From Paramyrothecium sp. XJ0827 (taxonomy: Eukaryota > Ascomycota > Sordariomycetes > Hypocreales > Stachybotryaceae), in the NCBI GenBank assembly GCA_020881915.1, contig JAJFPB010000012.1:992001-1056000 (forward strand): a stretch of DNA of 64,000 nucleotides, written 5' to 3'. The notes beneath the pieces are model-generated. The model was not told the origin of the DNA. It did not search any database and saw only the letters and a list, made by a program, of their open reading frames with translations. The stretch's first letter is position 1. Every line of letters begins with the position of its first letter. Shown in pieces: positions 10,623 to 21,371 of the stretch. The position numbers and the translations under genes were made by a program.

Positions 10623-12689
10623 ATGCGAGCAGCCATGGAGGCACGATTCGGCGAGGAGCCGCTGTTTGTGCTCCCAAACAATAGAGTCGTCGATCTTGCT
10701 TCAGGTTATATCCCATTGCTTGTGAATTTCACCTTTGAAGACAAGGCAGCCAAAGGTCTGAGGAAGCGCGGTAAAGAAACGAGTCCAGAACCGCCCATCC
10801 ATTTCACTGCTCTCGAACTCGTTCGCGATGAGAAAATTCTTTTACTCAATGGCGCGGCTGGCAGTGGCAAATCAACCTTTGCGAAGCATTTGTGCTTCAG
10901 GCTGACTACAACAGGCTTTGAACAGCCCACACCAGTGATTCGAAATGAATATGGCGAGACGCATGAAGAAGTTTGGAACACAGGAGGGCTGAAAGCCCAT
11001 TATTTTGTGGTTGATTCTGTGCAAATGTTGCAGAACCTGGCCGAGGTGGTCATTCCTAGCCTGGTGCAGCCCGATTCAAGTCAAGAATCAACCAAGACGG
11101 AAACATTATTCATTCTTGATGATGTGGAGAAAGCAGGTGCCGGAGTATTGAGCTTCCTTTCAATTATCGTCGAGTTGGTCGAAAAATCCGACAAACTCCG
11201 TCTTCTCGTCCTGGGCGACAGTGAGAGTCTGGAAGGACAGACACTGCCGGCAACTCTAGTCCGACATGCGCTTTTACCCCTCTCATCAGCCCAAAGACGG
11301 CAAGCAATTGCATCGCGATATATCCTTGATTCGGTCAAGATTACTTCGGGCAGTGGCCGCGCTGCAGCAAATCCAGCATTGTTTGCCTTGTCGCTTGAAT
11401 CAAGCAACACAGGTAACAGAGCAGAGGACATCATTGACGCATGGCTCGCACAAACCACGCCAGGGAAACAATTCGCAGAAAAAATCACACTCAAGGCAGT
11501 GACGGGGATCACCAACGGACAACCACTATTGAAAGCTCAATTCAACTCGCTACAGTTGGCCAAAAGAACAGCATATCTACTGTTTTCGTCCCGAGTAGTG
11601 CAGGACTTGCTGGCCGCTCGCCACGTCGCCACGCTCAGCCCTGACAACGCCGTCAGACTGTTTCGTACGGAGCCTTCGAGGTGGAAGTCAGTGATGCGTA
11701 GTCTCTTAGCGCTTGCCAGCGCCTCAGGCAATGCCCTTGCTCTGGCCGAAGATCTACTTCGTGGTGCTGAAGAGAATGCACAACGGGGTGCTCTACTCGT
11801 TGCTGATGTAGTTGATGAAATTCCTGGGATAAAGGAGCAACTTCGACGTCACTTACTAGCCATCGTCCAACAAGGCGCTCTCCTCGCAACCGAGCGGGAA
11901 CGAGCAGGCCGTTTCTTGTCAAGACTAGGAGACCCAAGAGATTTTGCAGAGGTCGTTGAGATTCCAGCTGGAACATTCATGCTTGGTTCTGACAGTCATC
12001 CAAACTCTCAACCTTGTGCTCGTGTCACGCTGAAGGCATTTTCTATTGGTCTCTACCCGGTTGTGAATAGGGATTATGGACTCTTTGTAAGAGAAACCAG
12101 GCGCCGCTGGCTGAGTCCTGATGGATTCGATGCAGATAAACAGAATGCGCCAGCGACTGATCTTACTTGGTATGATGCAAGGGCATACTGCGCTTGGCTG
12201 ACACATCGCTGGCGTGAAAGCGGTAGGATTTCATCTCACCAAGTTGTGAGACTTCCTTCCGAACCAGAATGGGAGCGAGCGTCCCGAGGCGACCAGGAGC
12301 TGCTGAAATCAGCCGAACTAATCTATCCGTGGGGGTCGACTTGGCTAGTTGATGCCGCCAATAGTGAAGAAGCTGGGTTCAACAACAAGTGCACAGTCGG
12401 GATATTTCCTACGGGCAAGTCACCATATGGCTGCTTCGATATGACTGGACAGGTTTGGGAATGGTGCACGACACTGTGGGGGGAGGACATGGCGACGCCA
12501 TCTTTCCAATACCCTTGGCAAGACGACGGTCGTGAGAGTCTGGATGCGCCTGATTCTATACGTCGGGTTCTACGAGGCGGCTGTTTCTCCAGCGGTAAAC
12601 TCAAGGCGTGCTGCACGTATAGAGGCAGTCTCGAACCAAATGGCTTCTGGAGAGGAAACGGTTTTCGTGTAGCTGTTGCGAATGAGTAG
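10623..12689 (+). CDS. NACHT NTPase fused to an FGE-sulfatase/SUMF1-like domain
   Basis: A single uninterrupted frame of 688 residues. Walker A is GAAGSGKST at residues 77-85, and a Walker B-like TLFILDDVEKAG lies near residue 160, as in NACHT/STAND signalling ATPases. A helical region of about 250 residues follows. From about residue 443 the protein becomes a formylglycine-generating-enzyme-like domain: EVVEIPAGTFMLGSD, LPSEPEWERASRG, YGCFDMTGQVWEWC, and RVLRGGCF leading to GNGFRVA at the end. In true FGE two cysteines follow GGS at fixed spacing; here those positions read Ser and Ala, with a shifted CC pair, so catalysis is doubtful and a ligand-binding C-type-lectin-like role is more likely. 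No N-terminal effector domain is present. Known STAND proteins act as immune or incompatibility switches; that role here is inference. Confidence 0.85.
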   Translation: MRAAMEARFGEEPLFVLPNNRVVDLASGYIPLLVNFTFEDKAAKGLRKRGKETSPEPPIHFTALELVRDEKILLLNGAAGSGKSTFAKHLCFRLTTTGFEQPTPVIRNEYGETHEEVWNTGGLKAHYFVVDSVQMLQNLAEVVIPSLVQPDSSQESTKTETLFILDDVEKAGAGVLSFLSIIVELVEKSDKLRLLVLGDSESLEGQTLPATLVRHALLPLSSAQRRQAIASRYILDSVKITSGSGRAAANPALFALSLESSNTGNRAEDIIDAWLAQTTPGKQFAEKITLKAVTGITNGQPLLKAQFNSLQLAKRTAYLLFSSRVVQDLLAARHVATLSPDNAVRLFRTEPSRWKSVMRSLLALASASGNALALAEDLLRGAEENAQRGALLVADVVDEIPGIKEQLRRHLLAIVQQGALLATERERAGRFLSRLGDPRDFAEVVEIPAGTFMLGSDSHPNSQPCARVTLKAFSIGLYPVVNRDYGLFVRETRRRWLSPDGFDADKQNAPATDLTWYDARAYCAWLTHRWRESGRISSHQVVRLPSEPEWERASRGDQELLKSAELIYPWGSTWLVDAANSEEAGFNNKCTVGIFPTGKSPYGCFDMTGQVWEWCTTLWGEDMATPSFQYPWQDDGRESLDAPDSIRRVLRGGCFSSGKLKACCTYRGSLEPNGFWRGNGFRVAVANE

Positions 12690-13247
12690 CGTGATGTACT
12701 CAAGGGGTTTATTTTGTCATGGGCTTGTTAGGAAGGGACCCGAAAAGTTACTTGATAATTGATTATATTTCAGAGCAGTGAAACAATCTCTGTTGCAGGT
12801 CTACTTCAACATCCGCCAGATTTTACCACAGTCCATCAGGATTGGGACGCACAAACAGAGACCTCACAACGACTGAGCGTTGATCGACTGTCATGGATTA
12901 TTAGTCATTGGTCGGGTTTTCTGGGACAGTTTTGACAATTCATCGTCAGCAGCCCTTATATTAGAACCATGCATGCGCCAAGAAAGAGGCGGTCCTAACC
13001 TACGGTTGTTGGCTGTATTAACGGCGTCACTCGCGGTTTCGTTCGTCCAGGACACCTCTTAAATCGATGTTACTTAGTTTTTTGCGTACATGCTTATGAA
13101 TTAAACACAAAATTGAGACTAATCGAATTATCGTTTTTGCTAAAATCGAAGCCCATCTGGAAAGATTACATCCCTTTATCCTGGTCGCACGTCGGTTGTC
13201 CTGGCCTTCGTGACCTATCTGAACCACGCTATCTCCAATTTGGGCAT
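12690..13247. other. Intergenic between convergent genes
   Basis: Contains the 3' flanks of the NACHT-FGE gene and of the convergent wall-protein gene. No supported coding frame. Confidence 0.45.
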
Positions 13248-14023
13248 TTAAAGAAGCAAAAGATTGGCCAACAAGCCGCCGACGACAGCCATGCCAGCAC
13301 TTCCTGCGTTCATGGCAGCAGCGCCGGTTGGCGTAGGGGCAGGTGTGGGAAGAGGGGTGCTCGTTGGTAGAGCGGAGGTGTAAGAAATCAAATCGGTAGT
13401 GGTCGACTCCGCTTCAGTTGGCTCAGGAATCGGGGTTGGCTCACTAGAGGTGGGCTCTGCAGACGTGGTTGGCTCCAGAGTGACGGTGTCCTCACTTGTG
13501 GGTTCCTCCGAGAAGGTAGGTTCAGGAACATCGGTGGGTTCTTCGGAAGTTGTAGGCTCAGGCTCTGGAGCAGGCTCGTCGGAAGTGGATGTCTCCGGAG
13601 CAGAAGTTGGCTGGCTTGGAGGTGGAATGACGCTCAGTGTTGCAGTGGCTCCACAATCCTCGAGCGAGCGGCCTTCGGGGCAGCAACCGGCGTCGGTGCA
13701 AAAGAAGCCGGCGTCGCAGTACCCTGGAACAGTTAGTCCTGGCAATCATTAACTAAAATTGGACCGAAGCAGGACATACTAGAGTTTGAGCAGCAAACCT
13801 GGCCTAGGCCTGGGTTGTAGCACATGGTGTCCACTATGCATGAGACATATCCGGAGCCGCAAGACCTCTCGCACAGGTTAGGACCAATGGGGACGCGATC
13901 GCATTGTCTGAATTGACGCTCGGCAAGGCCCCCAAAGACGTTTCCAGGCGCAACCTGGCCTGATATCTGGACTGCAGAGGCAGAGACGGTGCCGAGGAGG
14001 CCGATGACGCTGAGGAACTGCAT
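13248..14023 (-). CDS. Secreted Cys-rich, Ser/Thr/Pro-rich GPI-type wall protein
   Basis: Two exons (13780-14023 and 13248-13723, joined by a 56-base intron with a GACTAAC branch point) encode about 239 residues. The N-terminus MQFLSVIGLLGTVSASA is a signal peptide. Two cysteine-rich blocks follow: one with CDRVPIGPNLCERSCGSGY, the other with YCDAGFFCTDAGCCPEGR. A long Pro/Thr/Ser/Glu spacer, likely O-glycosylated, comes next. The tail ends in small residues and then a hydrophobic run (MAVVGGLLANLLLL), the classic GPI-attachment signal with a plausible cleavage site near NAGSAG. The product is probably attached to the wall or plasma membrane. No enzymatic domain is seen. Confidence 0.8.
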
Positions 14024-15335
14024 TGTGATTGTCGAACGAGTGTGTGTAGCAGAGAAAGAATATCAGATGGTGCTAGAGGTGGAAGCCCTTCGAAACCAGG
14101 AGTGAGCTGGTCCTGGCTCTAAATAGGCTGGTAGCGCCGCGGGCTGAAAGAGTCAACAAGTGCATTTCCAAGAAGCCAAGCAGACTTGTCAGCGCTTGCA
14201 ACTGAGGTTGGCTGAATCGTATTGCATCGTATAGATCTGCGGCTCCTAAAGCCTGGGCAAGGGAGTTTCCTCGCGTGTTTGATTGGCCACATCCCCAAGT
14301 CCTCATCAAAGGAGGCCGATCATGGACGGCCAAGCCTGGAAACACGTTGCAATTGGTGGGGCCGTCGGAGCCTGGCTCCTTGTCGTCTGCAGCAGCGCAT
14401 GCAGCAAGGCACACTCTCATCTCAGCCTCAGCCTGGCGTGTTTTGAGCCCTGCAACGTGTTGTTGCCTGCGCCCCTCTTTCTTGCAGGAAAAGCTGGGGA
14501 AAATTCCGGGAATCCGTCCATGCGGCTTTCGGTTCAACTAAGGCACTTGGCTGAGAAGCCATTACAAATGTTCGACTCGGCGGGATATCATTATTGTGAT
14601 TTATCAATCGTATCAACTGGAGCCCTGCATTCTTGCGTGGTATTTCACATCAATTGAATTCAAGTCGATCCCGCTGAATCGAAACATCGTCAGCCCCTTA
14701 ATTTGGCTCGAGCCAATGGAATCTCGTAACATTCTGGTGTGCGTTGATCAACGTCATTGTGGCGCTTGCCCCTGGAGCCCATCGGATTGTCGGAGGTTAG
14801 ACAATGTCAGCCGCTATAAATGGCTCCCCGCATAATGGCAAAGCTAATTCTTAACGGTGTGGGCTTGCAGGACTGGGCCGCAAGATCCGGGGACCTGGTC
14901 GAACAACTAGGCTGAGGGGTGAGGCCTGAACGAGTTCCAACTTGGCGAGTAAGCGGAGTCAAAATTGCTCCGATCTAGTCTGAGAGGTGACCGTCAAACG
15001 GAAGGGATGGCGCAACACATTTGGTCAGGGCGAATATATACTTGAATTCCCTCTACTAACATAGGCATGAAACGTGTACAGATATGAAAAGTTTTCGAGG
15101 AGTTAAAATTGACAAATTTGGCGAAGTCATTCCCATGATAAATTTGAGAGCTGGACCAGAGCGAAAGATCTAGCCTTGTTTACCGACGAATGTTCTTTCA
15201 AGAAGAACATCGTTTGTTGTGGAAGGTAAATGAGCACACAAATGGGAAGCAACTGCTTCTTATATTGAGGGACATTTATTAATTACACCCTTCGAGATCA
15301 CTGAAAGTCTTCTGACAAATTCAACCCTCAAACCA
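14024..15335. other. Intergenic, no supported gene
   Basis: About 1.3 kb. The overlapping frames at 14073-14657 on both strands shadow each other and show no domain. It should hold the promoter of the wall-protein gene at its left end. Confidence 0.4.
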
Positions 15336-16436
15336 TCAGTTGAGCCCAAGTCGGGCTGCCTCGGATCGCACGATGTTCGGTATCTCGTCCACTAGGCTCT
15401 GCTGTTGCGGCTTCCATCCAAGCACCTTTCGTGCTCTGATCGCTTTGCCACGCGAGTTCATGCCCCAACTCGCCGCTTCAAATCCAGCGGGGGAGTTTAC
15501 GGCCTCGTCGAACGACAACTCATGTACAGATGGGCTGTCGCCTTCGATGTAGCCTTGTTTGTGGGCTTCTTTGCCTACGGCAACCGACAAATCGCCCCAG
15601 ACATGCTCGCCATTCTCGGTGAAGAAGTAACCGCGGCCGCCCCAGACCTCATCATTGTTCCTTTGGTTTGGATCCATGGCGGCATCAACTAGCAGGGCAA
15701 AGACCTGGCTGAGATCATGGACATGAACGTTGTTCCAACGCGAGAGGCCTTTTCCAATCCTTGGACAGTACTTCTCTTTCAGAATGAAGGATGCGAGCTC
15801 ATACACTTGCCTACCACGACCTGAGCCAGGGCCCCGCCCCTCACCATAAATGGTCGGCGGGCAGACGATAGCCGTCTTGACCACGTCCGCGTGCTCCCTG
15901 CCAGTCTTCAGGACAATCTCATCGATGTTGCGGTGGAATGCAGCGGCTGGCAGATTAACCAGCTCATCCACACCATCGTAATCGTCGAATACCTTGTCAT
16001 CGTGGTTACCAAAGGATTTCTTGACTTCAGAGTCGAAATATGTAAGGATGCCCGTGCCGCCGGTGTGGAGCCAAAAGCCCGGTCGCTCTGAAGTATGGCC
16101 TTTCGCGAGACCCTTTGCAATGGCGTTTGCGCTACCCTCATGGTCGGATGCGTCGGCAGTATCTTGATTCGTGAGCAGCTTGCAGCATCTCATTGGGGTG
16201 CTGTACTTACGGATCACGATGTCAGCCCATGCAGCTTCTCGTTCTATGATCTCCGAGTCATCCAATCCTCCGAGGACGATTCGGGCTTTTGGATATTGCT
16301 CAGTCACTTTCTTGGCTTTGTCCTCTGAGCGAACAAGGAGCGCGAATTCAAAATCGGGATGCTGTTCGTGGATAACGTGGAGGGCATCGCCTCCGATGTA
16401 GCCGGTGGCACCGGTAAGGAATACTTTGAAAGTCAT
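15336..16436 (-). CDS. NAD(P)-binding epimerase/dehydratase-like protein
   Basis: Two exons (16211-16436 and 15336-16162) encode about 350 residues. The start MTFKVFLTGATGYIGG is the Rossmann dinucleotide-binding motif TGxxGxxG of extended short-chain dehydrogenases. The exon join reads DIVIHTADASDH, the usual strand-4 segment of this fungal subfamily. VCPPTIYGEGRGPGSGRGRQ and a C-terminal RARKVLGWKP are also typical. The usual Tyr-x-x-x-Lys pair is not obvious, so the protein may be an NmrA/semialdehyde-reductase-like binder rather than a standard epimerase. Probably cytosolic. The substrate is unknown and no pathway partner lies next to it. Confidence 0.8.
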   Translation of the reverse strand: MTFKVFLTGATGYIGGDALHVIHEQHPDFEFALLVRSEDKAKKVTEQYPKARIVLGGLDDSEIIEREAAWADIVIRKYSTPMRCCKLLTNQDTADASDHEGSANAIAKGLAKGHTSERPGFWLHTGGTGILTYFDSEVKKSFGNHDDKVFDDYDGVDELVNLPAAAFHRNIDEIVLKTGREHADVVKTAIVCPPTIYGEGRGPGSGRGRQVYELASFILKEKYCPRIGKGLSRWNNVHVHDLSQVFALLVDAAMDPNQRNNDEVWGGRGYFFTENGEHVWGDLSVAVGKEAHKQGYIEGDSPSVHELSFDEAVNSPAGFEAASWGMNSRGKAIRARKVLGWKPQQQSLVDEIPNIVRSEAARLGLN

Positions 16437-17541
16437 CTGATTATCTTAAAGCCCCTGTGAGCTATACTTTCCTAAACGTATTACTCTTCCTTCAAGAGCT
16501 TAAGAGTGTTTGTGAAGTTCTTTAGTTTTAATCCTCGGTCATTGTTCATGACGTAGTTGGTGGTTTGTAATCATTGGTTGGCCCATCGCAGTCGAGTGGA
16601 GCTTCTCGGGTTGGATAAATCTTTAGCCGGAGCTGGGGAGACGTGGTGATGGATTGAAGATGTCATACAGGAGTCTAGAGTATCTACTTCGCTGGCGGAG
16701 CGACATCGTCTCGTCATGGTGTGAAAGTCTTTCCATTCTGTGAAAGAAGGACATTCAATTGGATAGACATGTCCTCAAGCGTTGAAAAGAATATGCCCTT
16801 AATCCATGGTGTTCACGGACTCCCAAGCCAACCCACAGGAGGAGTCTCAGTGCGGCGATGCTGCCTAGGCTCGGTTCCATCACCTGTACATCGAATTCAT
16901 TTTGAGACATGCACAGCAATTGATAGAGCAGAGAAGTGAGCTTGAATCAACGGAGTCTACACCATGATCCTTGACCGTAACGCAGTTTTCCTCGGTATCT
17001 TGATATATTCTCAACGGCAGTGTTCTTCCGGGCTGTAGGGTAGCTAGGCCAAAAAAGCAACCGGGGCCGCGAACCTGTGCCAGCAGACTTACTCCAGTTT
17101 CTCACACCGTTGTTCAAGAAATATTCAGAGAACTTAAGGCCAAGGCTATGAACTAGATGAAGAAATTAAATAGAGACATTCCGCCCAGGAGCTTCATTCA
17201 TCCACATAGCTGGCCCGTTCCTCAAGAAGAGCATCAAAGGTTGGCACGGCTGCGACCAACATTTTTACATGGCTTTGCCGCGCAAATATTACGTAAGTGC
17301 AGAGATTGAGAATGAATTATGAGAAATCAAATCATGCGAAGTCAGATGTGAGACTGTGTTTGTCATTGCACGGGGACGGAAAATTAAAAATCACTGACAG
17401 CGAATGTCACTGCCGCAACGGAGCCAGCAGTACGACAATGAATGATTTTTGAGTACATTAAATAATTGAGCCGAATATTGACTCCGAAATGAACGTGCTT
17501 GTAGGATGGCGAAGAAACTGTCGTATGACCCAATGTGATGC
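16437..17541. other. Intergenic, no supported gene
   Basis: About 1.1 kb separating two leftward genes. Only short frames without domain signal are present. The promoter of the epimerase-like gene lies at its left end. Confidence 0.4.
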
Positions 17542-18423
17542 CTAATTGAATTCCTTGGTCAAGGCGACCAGGCACATCAGTGCCCCAGCGGACTGTTTTG
17601 CTAGCCCTTTCACATCCAAGTTTTGTATTGAAAGTCTTCTTGGTCTGTTTGCGATGTCGGTTGGATGGATGAGGTTGAATTCGCTCAGCATTCTTCGAAG
17701 AACATGAACACTCGTCAGTCTCGTTCTGGGACCCCTGCGGCGCTCAGTACAGGTCAGGCGCCTCTCTAAGATTCTCTGTTCACAGTGCGCGTTGATCCAG
17801 TAGATGGGAATGTCCGTCCCGCGAACCAAATCGAGGTGCTCTTCAAAGAAGGCTCTATCCATCGGGCTGTCGCCAGCGAGGCACGCTGACATGAGGATCG
17901 TGTAGCCTAACTGTACGCGTTGTCGTATTATCTGAAAGACGGGCGCTCGGATCCTGCGGCGCAGCTCGTGGTGTACATCGTTTCGCTCTGGCACCACAGC
18001 CTCCACTGGCTCGACGAGTTGGCGATAGTCTAAGAGACTGACTGGGGCGCCTTGATAAAGCTCCTGGACTTGCTTGAGAATAGTCAACTTCCCGGTGCCT
18101 GGGAAGCCATTTAGAACGATGACCCTCCCGGCCGGTAAAAGAAAAGCTTCCGCCTCGCTAGGATAGACCAGATCATGGCCTTGTTGGTTCATTGCCATGG
18201 TTGATATGTTGGTCGTATTTTGTTGGTTCATTGCCATGGTTGATATGTCGTCGCATTTTCCAAGTAAGCAGTTGATTCGGGTTGGTGTTGGAGCAGTGAG
18301 GAACGTCAGCTGCGTCGAAGGGGCGAGCAGAATTTTATGCTGCTGTCCGAGGCACCTGGATGTTCTTGAAGAGATCTGGAACGGCAGCCGATTTTGACTT
18401 CGAAATCTGCAGAATACTCTCAC
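17542..18423 (-). CDS. P-loop NTPase / kinase-like protein (AAA_33 type)
   Basis: The region after residue 76 is a compact P-loop kinase-like domain: VIVLNGFPGTGKLTILKQV has a Walker A (GFPGTGKLT) after a hydrophobic strand, and GYTILMSACLAGDSP and IPIYWINAHCEQRILERR suit the later strand and lid region of zeta-toxin/chloramphenicol-phosphotransferase-like kinases. The 62 residues before the ATG at 18237 look like translated leader, so real starts at 18237 or 18198 are more likely; both lie in a duplicated segment. From the later start the protein has about 218 residues. No substrate-specific motif is recognisable. No introns. Confidence 0.6.
   Translation of the reverse strand: MRVFCRFRSQNRLPFQISSRTSRCLGQQHKILLAPSTQLTFLTAPTPTRINCLLGKCDDISTMAMNQQNTTNISTMAMNQQGHDLVYPSEAEAFLLPAGRVIVLNGFPGTGKLTILKQVQELYQGAPVSLLDYRQLVEPVEAVVPERNDVHHELRRRIRAPVFQIIRQRVQLGYTILMSACLAGDSPMDRAFFEEHLDLVRGTDIPIYWINAHCEQRILERRLTCTERRRGPRTRLTSVHVLRRMLSEFNLIHPTDIANRPRRLSIQNLDVKGLAKQSAGALMCLVALTKEFN
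18181..18248. repeat. Direct repeat with 39-base period around two candidate starts
   Basis: A 29-base unit at 18181-18209 recurs identically at 18220-18248. The period is 39 bases, which is 13 codons and keeps frame. Each copy carries the peptide ISTMAMNQQ in the minus-strand gene, so the duplication supplies two equivalent start codons. Confidence 0.85.
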
Positions 18424-19344
18424 GATTACTCTGTTCGCGGACCCAAGGGCACAACCTTACATTGCTCCCCACATCATTGGAGTTCTAGCCCACGAAAAGA
18501 AGTTTGCACTGCAGCCATTGAACGCCATTTGATGCTTCGCATTATGAGCCTTGTTGCAGATACCTCTTTGTTGTACTTGGTTCCTGTGCCTGACGCTCGC
18601 TTTGGGTGATAAACATCTCAAGTGGATCTACGAATCGTGTATCTGACTTTGTAAGCTATTGGTCACCTTGAAAATTAATCTCTGTCCGACAACGTGTGGC
18701 GCAGAGTGGAGGAAATTGAATGGACAGAGGAATATCAGGCAGCATTTCATCAATGTTTAGTGTGACTCACCACCACGGCTAAAAGCGGGTGCAACCCAAA
18801 TCCAATGCTTCTGAACGGGTTTAATTATCAAGGTTAGGAGATGCACTTGTAAGGTTTTTGATTTAGAAGATCAAAACTGATGAGGCTTCATCAACAGCGA
18901 GGAAAGGCCACCACCGCCCCGATCATTATATGATGCCAGTGGGCAAGGGCTACCACAATCCCGGACGGAATCGAATTATAGTGCATTGTACAAGATTATG
19001 ATTCTGCAAGCCACTGATGCATCTCTGCTTTTAATGCGGCTTCCAACACTAGAAAGCGGGTCCGAATGTTGACAGTTGGGTCCATGAAGCCTCTACCATG
19101 ACGCCAAACCCATTACTCTTTGCGTTGTTGTGATCTCTTCGGCATCTGCAGATGATGTTCCAGCATTCAGTGACGAGTCTTCACCGCCACATGATGATCA
19201 AGTGGAGACCTATTGAGCGAATTTCTGAGATCTCGATAGAATCGCTCAGAAATGTAATCGTCTACAAATAGCTGCGGAGATCGATCATCCATAGGGATCT
19301 AGAAATTTCAGCCAAGAATTCCCTTCTCGCCATTTGGCACAATG
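18424..19344. other. Intergenic, no supported gene
   Basis: About 0.9 kb without a credible frame. It should include the promoter of the P-loop gene and the 3' flank of the GH43 gene. Confidence 0.4.
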
Positions 19345-21046
19345 CTACTCGTCCACTTGAAAGTCCGAAAAAGTAACCCATTCCCTGTCCGGAGCAGTCG
19401 AACTCTGACAAGCATAAATGCCGAACACCGTCCCCGTAAAGTCCCTAGCAGTCAACTCCCTCGTGTCCACCTGGCCCATCACATGCCACTTTGACTCTTC
19501 AATGCAGAATGAAAATTCGTATGCTTCTAGAGTCGCCTTTAATCTAAAAGAAATGGTCTGAAAAGTTGGCTTGAGGGAAACAGAGGCAATGATCTTGTCT
19601 TGTGGCGTGTCGTTGCGCACACTGAGCACAATCTCAGACTTGGAGAAGTCATAGCTGAGTGCCGAGTGGCGGAAATCATCCTTGTATACAGCCAAACCTG
19701 CTCGGACGGCGGATTGTACACGACTGCGCGTGCCTGTAGCGTCGATGGCAAGCTTGGCAAAGGCCCCAGCTCCGTTCAAACGGCGCTGGCGCTTTCCCAC
19801 AAACGTAGCAGTGCCTGTGGACACTGTCAGGTCGTTCAAGCTTGCTCTTAATTCCACAGAGGAATGCTCCTCTGAGGTCTCATGCCACCGGTAGTCCTCA
19901 AAAGCCGGGTTACGGATGTAACAGTCGGAGATCCTAAGGCATTGGGGTAAAGGTCTGCTCGTAATCTGCTTAGATCGTGGTGTATCGAAAGGGCGCTTGA
20001 AAGATTCAGCCGCTGGGTGTTGAAGGGTCGGCCACTCATCTCGAGGCCAGTCAACTGGCGTCAAGAATGTCTCCCTTCCAAGCGGATAACGAGTGCCGTC
20101 TCCATATTTTCGGACACCAAGCACCGCGGCCCACCATTGACCATTCAGGTCTTGGAATAGCTCACCATGTCCGGCGTCTTGGACGATCTCGTCCTTTCCT
20201 TCACCAGTTAGGACGGGGTTGTGAGGACATGATTCGTATGGTCCCCAAATGTCGCGAGACCGAGCGATGGACAGATGATGATGCTCGAATGTGCCACCCT
20301 CGGCAACAAGCAGATAATACCAGCCGTCCTTGACATATATGTGAGGGCCTTCTGTATAAATTCTCGACCAACCTGGCCATATTTCTCGAATCTCGCTAAC
20401 TCTTTTACCCGTTTTGAGGTCAATCTCCCACTGCTTGATCGTGCTCGTAGGCTGCTCAGTGCGGTCGAATCTCCACGATCCCTGCACGTATGCGCGTCCG
20501 TCACTGTTAATGAATAGGCTTGGGTCTATGCCATACAGGTCAACAACAATGGGGTCGCTCCATTCGCCAAAAATGTCATTGGTTGTGACATAGAAGTTGC
20601 TTGCGGCGAAGTCGACACCTTCACACATGACATTCGTACAAATAATGTAGAACGTGCCATTGTGGTACCGGATTGTCGGAGCAAAAAGGCCACCGGCCCC
20701 AATCATCGTGTGACCATCATGAAGCGGAACTGCTTTCGTAATTGTATTTGTCAAATCGACTTGGCTCTGGCGGGTAATCGCATTACCTTGGCTTTGGTTA
20801 GAATAGGTCGCCAACCTGCACCTTCGTAAGTGTCATACCTATTTGTGTCCATTCTTTTAAATCGGAAGAGGCATATATAGGAATTCCCGGGAAGAGATGA
20901 AAGGACGACGTGACGAGAAAGTACGTGCCGTCTACCAGTACCACAGATGGATCTGGAGCAAATCCAGGAATGGCAGGGTTTTGATACACCGCGGTGATGG
21001 CATCACTCGTGGCGCGACATTCTGGAAGAACAGCTGACGGAGCCAT
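19345..21046 (-). CDS. Glycoside hydrolase family 43, beta-xylosidase/arabinofuranosidase-like
   Basis: Two exons (20839-21046, 19345-20786) encode about 549 residues. The intron join gives DLKEWTQIGNAITRQ, normal for GH43. The three catalytic acids of the five-bladed propeller are visible: the base Asp in GFAPDPSVV, the pKa-modulating Asp in GIDPSLF and the acid Glu in YTEGPHIY. GAGGLFAPTIRYHNG is another family hallmark. The C-terminal 200 residues match the beta-sandwich that accompanies the XynB/YagH-type subfamily. No signal peptide is present, so it probably acts inside the cell on imported xylo- or arabino-oligosaccharides. It sits with a Zn2Cys6 regulator and a sugar transporter. Confidence 0.92.
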
Positions 21047-21371
21047 GTTGACCTGCTCAAGATATGAATAAACGTTTGAAATTCAAACTCATGCCTTTAC
21101 CGGACCAGTAAGGTCAACTTTTAAAGAAGTGCAATGGCTAGTGCGACGAGCCTTCGAGTCCGCTTTAAGATTGTGATGCGCAAGCTCAACAAGCGCAGGC
21201 TTGGCATGAATCGTTCTCGACACATTGCCTGCCTCCGAAAGGCAGTTTCGCCGATATGGATCACATGTTCGGCGAAACCCAGCATGCTGTGGAGTTGCTC
21301 CACGTCCTGTTACCGTATTGCCGGGGCAGGTTTTGAGTCTGCCGTGCGAAATGGTTGCTCTCCATTGATTC

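Noticed and set aside
14073..14657. Overlapping frames on both strands (up to 154 codons)
   Set aside because: Mutual shadows in GC-richer intergenic DNA with no recognisable protein features.
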